From Candidatus Obscuribacterales bacterium (GTDB lineage Bacteria > Cyanobacteriota > Vampirovibrionia > Obscuribacterales > Obscuribacteraceae): DNA of 64,000 nucleotides. The DNA is taken from positions 248,001-312,000 of the forward strand of contig JARLHI010000055.1 of the NCBI GenBank assembly GCA_031292355.1. The letters are read 5' to 3'. The position numbers were made by a program, and so were the translations under genes. Shown piece by piece: positions 42,541 to 51,710 of the stretch. The notes under the pieces were generated by a model. The model saw nothing but the letters and a program-made list of their open reading frames with translations, did not search any database and was not told the DNA's origin. The first letter of the stretch is position 1; each line of letters begins with the position of its first letter.

Positions 42541-43968
42541 TTATGACTTAGAAGCAGCCGTCTTGTCTTTATCGGCCGCCTCAACAGGCGTCACGGTCAG
42601 ACCTTCATGCACCGAATCTGGTGGGCTGACGACGACGATATCACCGCTTGAAATTCCTCGAGCAATCTCAAAATAACCACCGAGATCGCGACCAATTTCT
42701 ACCTTATGCAAATGGACGACATTTTTTTTATCGACGGTGTAAACAAAGCAGCCATCAGCTCTCGTCTGCACAGTCGTTGCAGGAATTTTTGGCAAACGCA
42801 CGGCTACCGGGGATTGAAAGCGCACACTGGCATACATTCCTGGCAAGAGCAAGTTTTTAGTATTGGGAACGTGAATTTCAACCTGCAATGTTTTAGATTC
42901 AGGGTCTATGCCACCAGACACATTTGCAACCGTGCCGATGAAGTCCTGGCGTGGATGTTCTTGAAAGACTAGCTTTGCCTGTTCTCCCACGTGGATGAAA
43001 GGCACGAATTGCTCGGGTACGTAGACGAAAACTCTGAGAACATCGGTCTTAGCGACTTCAAATAATAAATTGGTACCAGAGTTGCTACCGGATGTGATCA
43101 ACGCACCCGCATCCACGTTGCGTTTGATCACGATGCCATCGAAAGGCGCGACTACCGTGCGGAATGATCTGGTTGCCTCGTACTGATGCAACGTCGCTTT
43201 TGATGTATTAAGAGCAGCTTCTGCAACGTGAACAGCGGCCTTGGCTGCATTCACAGAAGATTGAGCCGATTTCTCGGCCGCTATCAATGCGTCTCTTGTG
43301 GCGATGCCACCATTGTAGGCCTGAAAACGACCATCTGTGTCTTCCTGACTGACAGCCCCTTCGCTCACCAATTCTTTATAACGCCCCAATTCGCGAGCAT
43401 AAAATTGCAAATCTGTTTTCGCTTTTTGTACATTGGCAGCAGCCGTGCGTGCGTCTGATGTCGTCTTTTCATAGGCTTCTTTAGCGTTATCGAGATTAGC
43501 AGTGGCTTGCTCCACCGAACTCATAGCGCCCTGAACTTGTTGATCCAGTTCGGGCGTATCAATTTCAGCTAAAACCTCTCCTTTATGCACCAGGTCACCG
43601 ATATTGACATTTCTTGTGCGCAAATATCCATTTACTCGAGCATAGATAGGAGCGTCTTGTATTGCCTGCGTTGCGCCAGGCAAAGTAAATTCCTGAACTT
43701 CGGGGCCTGGCTGGGCAGCTATGACGGAAACAGGAAAAGCTTGCGTCAACTGCTGCTTCGTATGCTCATCAAGAGCTTGCTTTTGCGCCATTCTGGGAAG
43801 CGCGCCATAAGCGACCAGACCTGCCAGTGCCACCAGAATCAGTACCACGAACAAAATCCACGTTTTTGATCCAGATTTCTGTGCATGTGCACGAGCAGAT
43901 GAGCCCCCTGGCGTCAGATTTTCGCTTCTGCCCTGGCCACTTTCCATATCGATTTGACTTCCTGACAT
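42541..43968 (-). CDS. RND-type membrane fusion protein (HlyD/AcrA family)
   Basis: About 475 residues. An N-terminal membrane helix (ILFVVLILVALAGLVAYG) is followed by the lipoyl half-motif (APIYARVNGYLRTRNVNIGDLVHKG, EIDTPELD), a long coiled-coil hairpin (about 125-270), the second lipoyl half (VVAPFDGIVIKRNVDAGA) and beta-barrel regions. It bridges the inner-membrane RND pump and an outer-membrane channel. It is divergent from the RND permease at 44092 and almost surely its partner. No outer-membrane factor gene is adjacent. The start is the ATG at 43968. Confidence 0.93.
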   Translation of the reverse strand: MSGSQIDMESGQGRSENLTPGGSSARAHAQKSGSKTWILFVVLILVALAGLVAYGALPRMAQKQALDEHTKQQLTQAFPVSVIAAQPGPEVQEFTLPGATQAIQDAPIYARVNGYLRTRNVNIGDLVHKGEVLAEIDTPELDQQVQGAMSSVEQATANLDNAKEAYEKTTSDARTAAANVQKAKTDLQFYARELGRYKELVSEGAVSQEDTDGRFQAYNGGIATRDALIAAEKSAQSSVNAAKAAVHVAEAALNTSKATLHQYEATRSFRTVVAPFDGIVIKRNVDAGALITSGSNSGTNLLFEVAKTDVLRVFVYVPEQFVPFIHVGEQAKLVFQEHPRQDFIGTVANVSGGIDPESKTLQVEIHVPNTKNLLLPGMYASVRFQSPVAVRLPKIPATTVQTRADGCFVYTVDKKNVVHLHKVEIGRDLGGYFEIARGISSGDIVVVSPPDSVHEGLTVTPVEAADKDKTAASKS

Positions 43969-44091
43969 GCTTGCATCCCGAGTCGCGATCACAATTTAGT
44001 GCACATCTCAAGTATAACCGACGAGTCTACTAACATAAAAGTCGGTATATAATTTCTCAAAAAAACGGCAACTCTCGAGGCATTTGAATTT

Positions 44092-47000
44092 ATGTGGATC
44101 GTCCGACTGGCCCTCGACAGGCCCTACACATTTGCTGTTGTGGCAATTTTGATTGGCCTCTTCGGATACATCTCCGCATCAGCCATGTCTGTCGACATCT
44201 TTCCCCGCATCAATATTCCAGTCCTGAGCTCGGTCTGGCAATATTCTGGATTGCTGCCAGTCGATATGGAACGAAGAATTACTAACGTTTGTGAAAGAGC
44301 AACAACTACAACTGTTACTGGCATCGAGCACATTGAATCTCTGTCGCTGGTAGGTTCCTGCGTAATAAAACTGTACCTTCACCAGGATGCCAATGCTCAG
44401 GAATCATTGGCTGAATATGTAGCGATTTGTCAAACTGTGCTCAAACAGATGCCAGCAGGTGTGACACCACCCCTGGTGACCGCCTTCAGCGCCACAGATA
44501 TTCCGGTCATGCAGCTTTGTATCAGTTCCAAAACGATGCCTGAAACCAAACTGTTCGACTTTGCCAACAACTTCGTGCGCACGCAGCTGGCGACGGTTCA
44601 AGGGGCGTCGCTACCGTGGCCCTATGGTGGCGCGGCACGTCAGGTGATGGTAGACATCGACCCTCAAAAGCTATCGGCTAAGAATGTGTCGGCGGCCGAT
44701 GTGGCGAACGCAGTCAACGCCCAGAATATTATTATTCCCGCAGGCACAGCCAAGCTTGGTGGCATTGAGTATTACGTTCAACTCAATTCCAGCCCAACGG
44801 TTCTTGAAGAACTGAACGAAGTGCCGATCAAACAAATAAATAGTGCAGCGGTTTTGATGAAAGACGTCTCGCACGTGCACGATGGCCTGGCTGTGCAGAC
44901 AAACGTCGTTAACGAGGGCGGCTCGCGTGCGATTTTGCAGAACATCATCAAAATTGGTGGCGCCTCCACAATCGATGTCGTCAATCGAGTCAAAGCTCAA
45001 ATTCCAGCCATTCGCAGCATATTGCCACCAGGTGTAGAGCTGAAAATACTCAACGACCAATCCATTTTCGTGCAGGAATCAGTTGATGATGTTACTCGTG
45101 AAGGTTTGACTGCTGCTGGTTTGACCGCCCTGCTCATGCTGCTTTTGCTCGGTGACTGGCAAAGTACCGTGATTGTCGCCGTATCAATTCCGCTTTCAGT
45201 TTTATCTGGATTGATTATTCTCAAATTGACCGGACAGACAATCAACACAATGACGCTGGGCGGATTTGCTCTGGCTGTCGGAATGCTCGTTGATGACGCC
45301 ACTGTAGAAGTAGAAAATATTCACAGACATTGTGATCTTGTACGCAAACAGCGTATCGCCTTGCGCGAAGCAGGCGATGTAGACGATTTAGACAAAACAG
45401 CTGTCTGGATGCGCGAAGCAATTCTGGACGCCGCGAACGAAATTGCTCTGCCAGCACTCGTTTCTACAGTGTCGATATGTATTGTTTTCATGCCGGTCAT
45501 GTTATTGACAGAGCCTGCGAAATCACTATTCGTACCACTAGCACTGGCGGTAACAGGCTCCATGCTCGCCTCTTACTTTCTCTCGCGCACCGTTGTTCCC
45601 GTTATGGCTAAATACATGCTGTCGGGTCATGCAGATCCACATCATGGTCATGGCAAAAAGAACGCCTTCGAGCAGTTTTGTTCCAATATCACTGCCACTG
45701 TTGAAAGAGGCTTTGAAGCGCTGCGCAGATCTTATTTAGGTGTTCTTGCCGCGGTACTCAAACATCGCGGTGTGGTAGTAATCTGTGTTCTCATTTTTAT
45801 GGGTATCAGTTTCTCTTTTGTTCCGTTTCTAGGAGAGGATTTTTTCCCTGCAATTGACGGAGGCGTGCTCAGAATGCACGTGAGCGCCCCAAGAGGCACA
45901 CGAGTTGAAGAGACTGAACAACTAATCAAAAACGTAGAACACACAATTGCAGAAATCATTCCAGCACGCGAAGTAGAAAGCGTCGCCGACCTGATGGGAG
46001 TTCCGAACTCATCTCTGAACTTATCGTCCAGCGACAGCGTTAACTACACTGAAGCGGACGGCGAAATCATTATTACTCTAGTAGAGAAGCATCAAAAGCC
46101 CAGTCCGTACTATGCAAATCTGATGCGTGACCGCCTGCCCAAAGTCTATCCGCAGTGCATATTCTTTTTTCAACCGGCAGATATCGTGACGCAAATTTTG
46201 AACGCTGGGCTAGCTGCGCCGATTGACGTACAAGTGCGTGGGCAGGACCTAGCCTTGTGTTACGACTTAGGTGTCAAAATCAGAGATCAAATCAAAGCCA
46301 TCCCAGGCGCTGCCGATGTGCATATCAAGCAAGCAGTAAATGGTCCTGTGATTAACGTCACTGTTGACCGCCAAAAAGCGGCTCAACTTGGTTTTACCCA
46401 ACGTGATGTGGCAAGCTCAATGTTAGTTTCACTAAGTTCGAGCTTTCAAACCGGACCAAATTTCTGGGTTAATCCCAAAAATGGCGTCAATTATTCTCTC
46501 GCTGTCCAAACACCTCAGCGCCTTATTGCCACCTTGAGCGATTTGTCGAACACGCAAGTGACATCGGCCGACGGAACAAAGAGTCAATTGCTGGGCAACC
46601 TTGCCACTTTCAGCCGTAGCTTCGCACCAACTATCGTCAATCACTATAACGTTCAACCAGTCATCGACGTGTTATCCAACGTAGATGGAACCGACCTCAA
46701 CTCCGTTGCGCAGAAAGTAAGAGCGATTGTTGATTCATATAAAGGCAAATTACCCAAAGGAGTGTTTCTAGATTTGCGCGGACAGATGGTCAGTATGCAG
46801 ACCGCATACAATGGCTTGCTATCAGGTATTGTCCTTGCCCTATTGCTTGTGTATTTGCTCCTTGTTGTGAATTTTCAATCTTGGGTCGACCCATTGATCA
46901 TTTTGATGGCGATTCCAGGAGCTCTGTGCGGCATTGTCTGGGCGTTGTTTTTGACTCAAACAACTTTCAGCGTTCCCGCATTGATGGGAGCGATCATGAG

Positions 47001-47322
47001 TATCGGTGTGGCGTCGGCAAACAGCATTCTTGTCGTTAGCTTTTGTCGAGAGCAGTTGCACGAAGGAATGAGTGCACTGGAAGCGGCATCGACAGCGGGA
47101 TCAACGCGCTTCAGACCAGTTTTGATGACAGCGGCCGCCATGATCATCGGCATGATTCCGATGGCGATTGGTTCTGGCGCAGGTGGTTCACAGAATGCTC
47201 CCCTGGGACGGGCAGTAATTGGTGGTTTGGTTGTAGCAACTTTCTTTACTTTAATCTGGGTGCCGCTAGTGTTCAGCATCGTTCATCGTAAAGTCAAAGG
47301 GAATGGTTCCAAAGGAATTTAA
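44092..47322 (+). CDS. RND efflux permease, second system
   Basis: 1,076 residues, full length. The N-terminus has the family start and the SVDIFPRINIPV loop. Helix 4 carries VGMLVDDATVEVENIHRH with the paired aspartates. In helix 10 the usual KKNAI motif is replaced by SIGVASANSILVVSF, so the relay lysine of AcrB is absent; this variant marks a separate RND branch and it is distinct from the pair at 1-4235. It is divergent from its membrane fusion protein. A TATAAT box lies at 44048-44053. Substrate unknown. Confidence 0.94.
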   Translation: MWIVRLALDRPYTFAVVAILIGLFGYISASAMSVDIFPRINIPVLSSVWQYSGLLPVDMERRITNVCERATTTTVTGIEHIESLSLVGSCVIKLYLHQDANAQESLAEYVAICQTVLKQMPAGVTPPLVTAFSATDIPVMQLCISSKTMPETKLFDFANNFVRTQLATVQGASLPWPYGGAARQVMVDIDPQKLSAKNVSAADVANAVNAQNIIIPAGTAKLGGIEYYVQLNSSPTVLEELNEVPIKQINSAAVLMKDVSHVHDGLAVQTNVVNEGGSRAILQNIIKIGGASTIDVVNRVKAQIPAIRSILPPGVELKILNDQSIFVQESVDDVTREGLTAAGLTALLMLLLLGDWQSTVIVAVSIPLSVLSGLIILKLTGQTINTMTLGGFALAVGMLVDDATVEVENIHRHCDLVRKQRIALREAGDVDDLDKTAVWMREAILDAANEIALPALVSTVSICIVFMPVMLLTEPAKSLFVPLALAVTGSMLASYFLSRTVVPVMAKYMLSGHADPHHGHGKKNAFEQFCSNITATVERGFEALRRSYLGVLAAVLKHRGVVVICVLIFMGISFSFVPFLGEDFFPAIDGGVLRMHVSAPRGTRVEETEQLIKNVEHTIAEIIPAREVESVADLMGVPNSSLNLSSSDSVNYTEADGEIIITLVEKHQKPSPYYANLMRDRLPKVYPQCIFFFQPADIVTQILNAGLAAPIDVQVRGQDLALCYDLGVKIRDQIKAIPGAADVHIKQAVNGPVINVTVDRQKAAQLGFTQRDVASSMLVSLSSSFQTGPNFWVNPKNGVNYSLAVQTPQRLIATLSDLSNTQVTSADGTKSQLLGNLATFSRSFAPTIVNHYNVQPVIDVLSNVDGTDLNSVAQKVRAIVDSYKGKLPKGVFLDLRGQMVSMQTAYNGLLSGIVLALLLVYLLLVVNFQSWVDPLIILMAIPGALCGIVWALFLTQTTFSVPALMGAIMSIGVASANSILVVSFCREQLHEGMSALEAASTAGSTRFRPVLMTAAAMIIGMIPMAIGSGAGGSQNAPLGRAVIGGLVVATFFTLIWVPLVFSIVHRKVKGNGSKGI

Positions 47323-47323
47323 A

Positions 47324-48025
47324 TTGAAAACAAATTTGACCGCCATCGCCGCAACTCTTTTACTTTTCCGCTTCGTGCATGCGTCAACGGCTATGGCTGC
47401 CGCCCCGCCAGACCTGCACGATCCAGCCGTCCGTCAAGTCTATATAAAAAGCTGTTCCGACAGGATAAGAAACGCGCCGAATGACTCTGAGGCGTACGCA
47501 TACCGCGGTTACGTCTATTTGCACGACGACAAATTGCAAGAAAGTCTTGCCGACTTGAATAAGGCCAATGAGCTCGAGCCAAACAACCTTAAAGTCCTAT
47601 GCACGCTTGGAGAGGTCCATATCGCACTGAAAGACTACAAAAGTGCAACGTCAGATTTCTCAGCGGCAATAGCATTGAAACCGCAAGAAGCAGCATACTA
47701 CGCTAACCGCGGCGTCGCTTATATGTTCTCCAATCAACTAGCTGAAGCTCAAAAGGATGCATTGAAGGCACTTCAGCTTGATCCTCAATTCTCACCCGCT
47801 TTTGAATTGATGGGCGAAACTTCGTACAAGAGCAACAAGTACGCAGAATGCATCAAATATTGCAATGAGGCTATCAAACGAAGCTCAGGCGATGCCGACG
47901 CCTTTTACTTCCGCGGTTGCGCGTACGAAAAACTTGGAAATAAGACCCAAGCCGATCTAGATAAAGCCAAAGCAACACGAATGGGATATCACGGGCAGGT
48001 GCTATTTCATGAAGGTAGTCGATAA
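47324..48025 (+). CDS. Secreted TPR protein
   Basis: About 233 residues from a TTG start, one base after the RND stop codon, with AAAGGA seven bases upstream, so it is translated with the efflux pump gene. Signal peptide (about 1-25, ending STAMA). From about residue 45 there are five TPRs (AYAYRGYVYLHDDKLQESLADLNKA, YYANRGVAYMFSNQLAEAQKDALKA, YFRGCAYEKLGNKTQADLDKAKA). It could help assemble or regulate the efflux complex, but that is inference from the operon. Confidence 0.85.
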   Translation: MKTNLTAIAATLLLFRFVHASTAMAAAPPDLHDPAVRQVYIKSCSDRIRNAPNDSEAYAYRGYVYLHDDKLQESLADLNKANELEPNNLKVLCTLGEVHIALKDYKSATSDFSAAIALKPQEAAYYANRGVAYMFSNQLAEAQKDALKALQLDPQFSPAFELMGETSYKSNKYAECIKYCNEAIKRSSGDADAFYFRGCAYEKLGNKTQADLDKAKATRMGYHGQVLFHEGSR

Positions 48026-48185
48026 GCATCTGTTTACCAGTATCTCGAACTACTCGTAAAGAACAGACCGTAGATTGCGCACCAGGCAACGATGAAAACG
48101 AACCACAGGAACTTGGTAGAGTGTGTGAGACCTTGCTCGCCACAATTCTCAAAGGTTAAACAGCGCTGACCAAAAATTCGGTGAA

Positions 48186-49460
48186 TCACTTCTGATCAGA
48201 AAATGCCTTTCTAAAATTGATCAATCCTTGTGGCACATTTGCGCCAGGTTTTGGATGCATGACATTGTAGATTGCCTGAAGCAGCTCATCGGCGCTACGT
48301 TTATGCGTGACCGGATTGCCATCGTAGCCAGCACGATCAAAGAAATTCACGGTCGGTAGATTCGCGTTTTTCGATTGAAGCATATTGTCTGCAGCCTTGC
48401 CACCAGCCAAATTAGCCAACTCTATAGCAGCAGGCAGATAGTCATCTACACGTCCTGGCTCTTTCTGTTGCAGTGCATTTTTAAAATCGGGCTGGAAACT
48501 ATGTCAAAAGAGATCATCGAGTTGTTGTGCCTGCAAAACCGGACCGATATCACGATCAAGGTTAAGCGCCTGCACTGCAGCCGTCATCTGCCGTCCAGTC
48601 ATACCATTCGACGTTGGCACCATCGAGCGAGAAAACGCAGCATAAAGTGGTTCAGTAAACTTACCATTGCCATCAATGTATTGACCAGGATCTGTCTTAG
48701 CAAGATCAGCCAGCTCTTTATGGACGGTCTGCTGAACGTCAGCCAACAATGCGCGCTTGTAATTGATAGCTATCGCTCGCGCTGGCTCTTCCTTCGCGAG
48801 TTCTTTGAGACGATCGTTGATTGCGGTTGATCCATCAACGAAGCTCATGCTTGTTGCCATCAAAAGCTGATTGTAGCCAATTGCAGTCGACCCTGGATGA
48901 ATATTTCGGCGAGCCTTTTCGTTCTGCGCATTATCTGGATCGGTCAATCTAAGTGGTACAGAAGAAAGCAAATCTTTGGTGCCAGTTCCTGCATCTTCAA
49001 AATTGTAAATACTCTCCACAGTAATTTCGGTCTGCTTACGACTGAGACCATACTTAGCACCGACGTTTAGCGCCTCGTGCGCATAAGCATGCTTGAAGGC
49101 ATTTTCACTGCTCTCATCAATAGTCAATCTAGGAATATGCGAATGTACAGTAGCGAGCGGCGCGAGCTTGTTCCAGTCACTAAGCATGTCGTTGACAGTG
49201 GGCAAAGTGCTCGGCGATTTAGGCGGATCGTAACCAGCTGGTTTTGGTGGACCAGCATAATCTGGAGGAAAGTCATTAACAGTTTGATGCTGTTTCTTGA
49301 TCGCCACAACGCCGGACCAATATTTGTCCAGATCGGTGTGGTAAGCCTTCTGAGCTGCCTCATAGGCTTGTGTCACAGGGTCTGCGGGCTTTTTAGGCGC
49401 GCTAGCATCAGCCAGCTTTACTGGTGGTTCTAGATGGTCGTCGATTTTACCCATAAACAC
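48186..49460 (-). pseudogene. Lysozyme-like family paralogue interrupted by an in-frame TGA
   Basis: A single frame of 424 sense codons runs the whole length except for one TGA at 48504-48506. The part before it (318 residues) and the part after it are both clearly homologous to the intact protein at 54952-56733: FEDAGTG, HPGSTAIGYNQLL, LDRDIGPVLQAQQL; then IELANLAGG, GNPVTHKRSADELL. The middle is about 100 residues shorter than in the paralogue. FEDxG plus STAIGYNQLL recalls the Glu and GAxGLMQL motifs of lytic transglycosylases. Read as a recent nonsense mutation, a sequencing error, or stop-codon readthrough. Confidence 0.75.
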
Positions 49461-49590
49461 GGCACCCGCTTAGCACAGCAGTAATATGGCACAATCTTGA
49501 CAACTCTACAAACTAAAATTTGCTAACAACAGTATCGTCTTGACGGGAGTCTCTTTTGACCGCATTAATTGACTATGGGGGTGATGTCTC

Positions 49591-49848
49591 ATGAAAAGAG
49601 AATCGAAGGTCAGCGTACGCATGAATATTGAAGCCAAAAGGAAACTGGAAGTCATCCAATCAAAAACAAAAAGAAGTCAAACTGCACTTTTAGACCGCGC
49701 CGTTGCCCTTCTAGACTACGAGATATTGAGCCAGCAAATGGCAGAGGATTTAGCTGACTTAAGCAGTGATCCAGTGGTCCTGGCTAGTTACAATGCTCTT
49801 ATTGCAGCTTTCGATGGGCAGCCTACGGTAGAGTCATGGCGTTTGTAG
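49591..49848 (+). CDS. Ribbon-helix-helix antitoxin-like DNA-binding protein
   Basis: 85 residues. The N-terminus (KVSVRMNIEAKRKLEVIQSKTKRSQTALLDRAVALLD) has the ribbon-helix-helix pattern of MazE/CopG-like antitoxins: a short basic strand, two helices and the conserved S/T-Q position. The C-terminal part (ADLSSDPVVLASYNALIAAF) is the kind that wraps a toxin. GGGGGTG lies upstream of the ATG. No MazF-like toxin follows: the next frame is a 21-codon scrap, so the gene may be an orphan antitoxin. Confidence 0.75.
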   Translation: MKRESKVSVRMNIEAKRKLEVIQSKTKRSQTALLDRAVALLDYEILSQQMAEDLADLSSDPVVLASYNALIAAFDGQPTVESWRL

Positions 49849-49957
49849 AAGAAAGCAAACAGAAGCATGTTAGCGGAGGATTTAGAAGAAATCGAAAGGA
49901 TTTTTCTTTATAAATCCGATCCTGAGAAATAGGCATATATTGAAACAGAGCAATACT

Positions 49958-50293
49958 ATGAAGAAACAACTTAAAACCAGAAAGATCGTAGATGGCGTCG
50001 AAATCCTCGACCGACGCTACATTCGCAATGACTCTGAAATGAAAAAAATGGTCGACGAAGAATTTGAAAAGCTCCAAATCGGACAACAAATCTTTGACCT
50101 TCGCAAAGAAGCGAATCTAACTCAAGACGAATTAGCCGACATGGTTGGTACCACCGGCTCGGTTATCTCAAGGCTTGAAAGTGCTGAATATGACGGACAT
50201 TCGCTCAAAATATTAGAACGCATTGCAGTCGCTCTGGGCAAAAAAGTTGCGATCACGATTGTCGACAGAGAAGACAAATTACAAGCTGTCTAA
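49958..50293 (+). CDS. XRE-family helix-turn-helix regulator, HigA-like
   Basis: About 111 residues. A helix-turn-helix of the Cro/CI type sits near the C-terminus (IFDLRKEANLTQDELADMVGTTGSVISRLESAEY), preceded by an extension of about 45 residues (DSEMKKMVDEEFEKLQIGQQ). Such proteins are usually the antitoxin of HigBA-type toxin-antitoxin pairs, with the toxin upstream. No toxin gene is present upstream, so it looks like an orphan. The ATG at 49958 is preferred over a TTG six codons earlier. Confidence 0.82.
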   Translation: MKKQLKTRKIVDGVEILDRRYIRNDSEMKKMVDEEFEKLQIGQQIFDLRKEANLTQDELADMVGTTGSVISRLESAEYDGHSLKILERIAVALGKKVAITIVDREDKLQAV

Positions 50294-50312
50294 TGGGACT
50301 TTAACGCAATTT

Positions 50313-50552
50313 ATGTCCAAATTGATAGAAGGAGATCATACTGAGCGGTTGCTACCTCGTGCACCGCTGGTAGAGTCATGTCGGGATGACTTTCTGGAAA
50401 TATTGTTGAATTGGCAGAAGTGTCCTGAAGCAATTTTGTACGAAGCGCAATGGGACTTTTACTGGGGAGTACAAGCTCTAGCGAGAGGCAGACTTTCGCA
50501 AAGCATGAAAGACCTTCAGGTTGAGGGACTGGAGGATTTTACGTGTCATTAG
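50313..50552 (+). CDS. Small hypothetical protein
   Basis: 79 residues from the ATG at 50313. Composition is protein-like (ERLLPRAPLVESCRDDFLEILLNWQKCPEAILYEAQWDFYWGVQAL) with several Trp and Leu and no disorder, but I do not recognise it. It begins 20 bases after the XRE gene, and its end overlaps the next gene by ten bases, so it belongs to the same small operon. A longer frame from 50223 would overlap the XRE gene and is unlikely. Confidence 0.5.
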   Translation: MSKLIEGDHTERLLPRAPLVESCRDDFLEILLNWQKCPEAILYEAQWDFYWGVQALARGRLSQSMKDLQVEGLEDFTCH

Positions 50553-50908
50553 AAGATTGTTCGAAGCCTCTCTTAGACGACGTCAAAATTGCCAGTCCAT
50601 GCCCTATGGCCTGGGACGACATGGCAAGAACGAGTGATGAAGCGAAACGTTTCTGTGGCGATTGTCGCAAACACGTTTTTAGCGTCGACAAAATGAGTAG
50701 CGCCGAAGCACGAGCATTGATCAAAGAAGCGAGTCGGCCAGAATCTTCCGTCTGCGCTCAACTCTATCGACGGGCAGATGGCACCATCATCACCGACGAT
50801 TGCCCGGTAGGACTGCGCCGCATAAGAAATACATGGCGGCACACTGAAAACAATTTAGCGGAGCACCTTTATGTCATCAGACGACACAGAAAATTCATTT
50901 TTGAATGA
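50543..50908 (+). CDS. Cys-rich domain protein, first of a tandem pair
   Basis: 121 residues from a GTG start with GGAGG seven bases upstream. The domain pattern is IASPCP-x2-W-x-DMA, KRFCGDCRKHVFSVD, SSVCAQLYRRADGT, then ITDDCPVGLRRIRNTWR, with five conserved cysteines. It resembles the zinc-ribbon-like N-terminal domain often seen in Bacteroidetes and Proteobacteria (C...RFC.xC....D...C). It ends in a basic tail with no membrane segment. It overlaps the next gene, which carries the same domain, by 38 bases. Confidence 0.72.
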   Translation: MSLEDCSKPLLDDVKIASPCPMAWDDMARTSDEAKRFCGDCRKHVFSVDKMSSAEARALIKEASRPESSVCAQLYRRADGTIITDDCPVGLRRIRNTWRHTENNLAEHLYVIRRHRKFIFE

Positions 50909-51710
50909 CATTCAGATCGCCAGCCCATGCCCTGTTTCATGGGGCGACATGGCACCCACGAGCGAAGACGCTAAACGATTCTGCGGTAATTGCCGCAAGC
51001 ATGTGTATAGTATCGACCGACTTAGCGCCAACGAAGCAAGGGAACTCATCCTAGGTGCCTGCGCGAATAATTCGTCAGTTTGCGTGCGTCTTTTCAAACG
51101 CGCAGACGGAACGATCATCACGGATGACTGCCCGGTTGGTTTGCGTCGCATAAGAAATACCTGGCGACAGCTAAAGACAGCGGTAGCGTCTGCGGTGCTG
51201 TTTATCGTCGCACTGCCGGCCGTGGCTGATGACAGCAATTCAAAAGTGGGTGAATCGCCGCTTTTCGTGAAAGTCGTGCCACCGAAGATGCCCGCCGTGA
51301 AGATGCCGGCTGAACCCCTCCCCAGAATGATACTGGGATATGTTCATGTAATGAGCCCGAGAGAACATGCACTTCAAGTTCCGTCGATTAAAGCAATCGC
51401 TGGCAAAGTTGCTGCTTTGGATGCGCTCGGTGATTTACCCTACGACGGTCAGATTGAAAGAATCACATTGCATTTAAACTTGGCGCAAGCGGGCATGGAG
51501 CACAACTTACCATTGTTTTCTTCGCAAGAATTATCCTCGACGCTGGCAAAGATTAAAAGACTTCCCGCGGACACCGACGTAGAAAAAAGCACTCAAGTAA
51601 ATTTGCTAAAAGAGGCTTTAACAGAAAAGTTGAACTGTCTTAAGCAGCTAAAATTGAATGATAACGAAGGTTTGCAACAACAACTAGATGAATTGCAAAA
51701 GAGTCATTGA
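50871..51710 (+). CDS. Cys-rich domain protein with a membrane segment and extracytoplasmic region, second of the pair
   Basis: 279 residues from an ATG with GGAG seven bases upstream. Residues 8-100 repeat the domain of the previous gene with nearly identical motifs (IASPCPVSW, KRFCGNCRKHVYSID, TIITDDCPVGLRRIRNTWR). A membrane segment follows (about 104-120, TAVASAVLFIVALPAVA), then a Pro-rich linker and a helical region (LDALGDLPYDGQIER, LTEKLNCLKQLKLN). The likely arrangement is a cytoplasmic Cys-rich domain and an outer helical domain. Its end overlaps the convergent MFS gene by seven bases. Confidence 0.75.
   Translation: MSSDDTENSFLNDIQIASPCPVSWGDMAPTSEDAKRFCGNCRKHVYSIDRLSANEARELILGACANNSSVCVRLFKRADGTIITDDCPVGLRRIRNTWRQLKTAVASAVLFIVALPAVADDSNSKVGESPLFVKVVPPKMPAVKMPAEPLPRMILGYVHVMSPREHALQVPSIKAIAGKVAALDALGDLPYDGQIERITLHLNLAQAGMEHNLPLFSSQELSSTLAKIKRLPADTDVEKSTQVNLLKEALTEKLNCLKQLKLNDNEGLQQQLDELQKSH

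Noticed and set aside
48375..48830. 151-codon plus-strand frame opposite the interrupted lysozyme-like gene
   Set aside because: The opposite strand carries clear homology to the intact paralogue.
49867..49932. 21-codon frame between the RHH and XRE genes, considered as a toxin remnant
   Set aside because: Too short to show any family and without a clear ribosome site; recorded only as a possible scrap.
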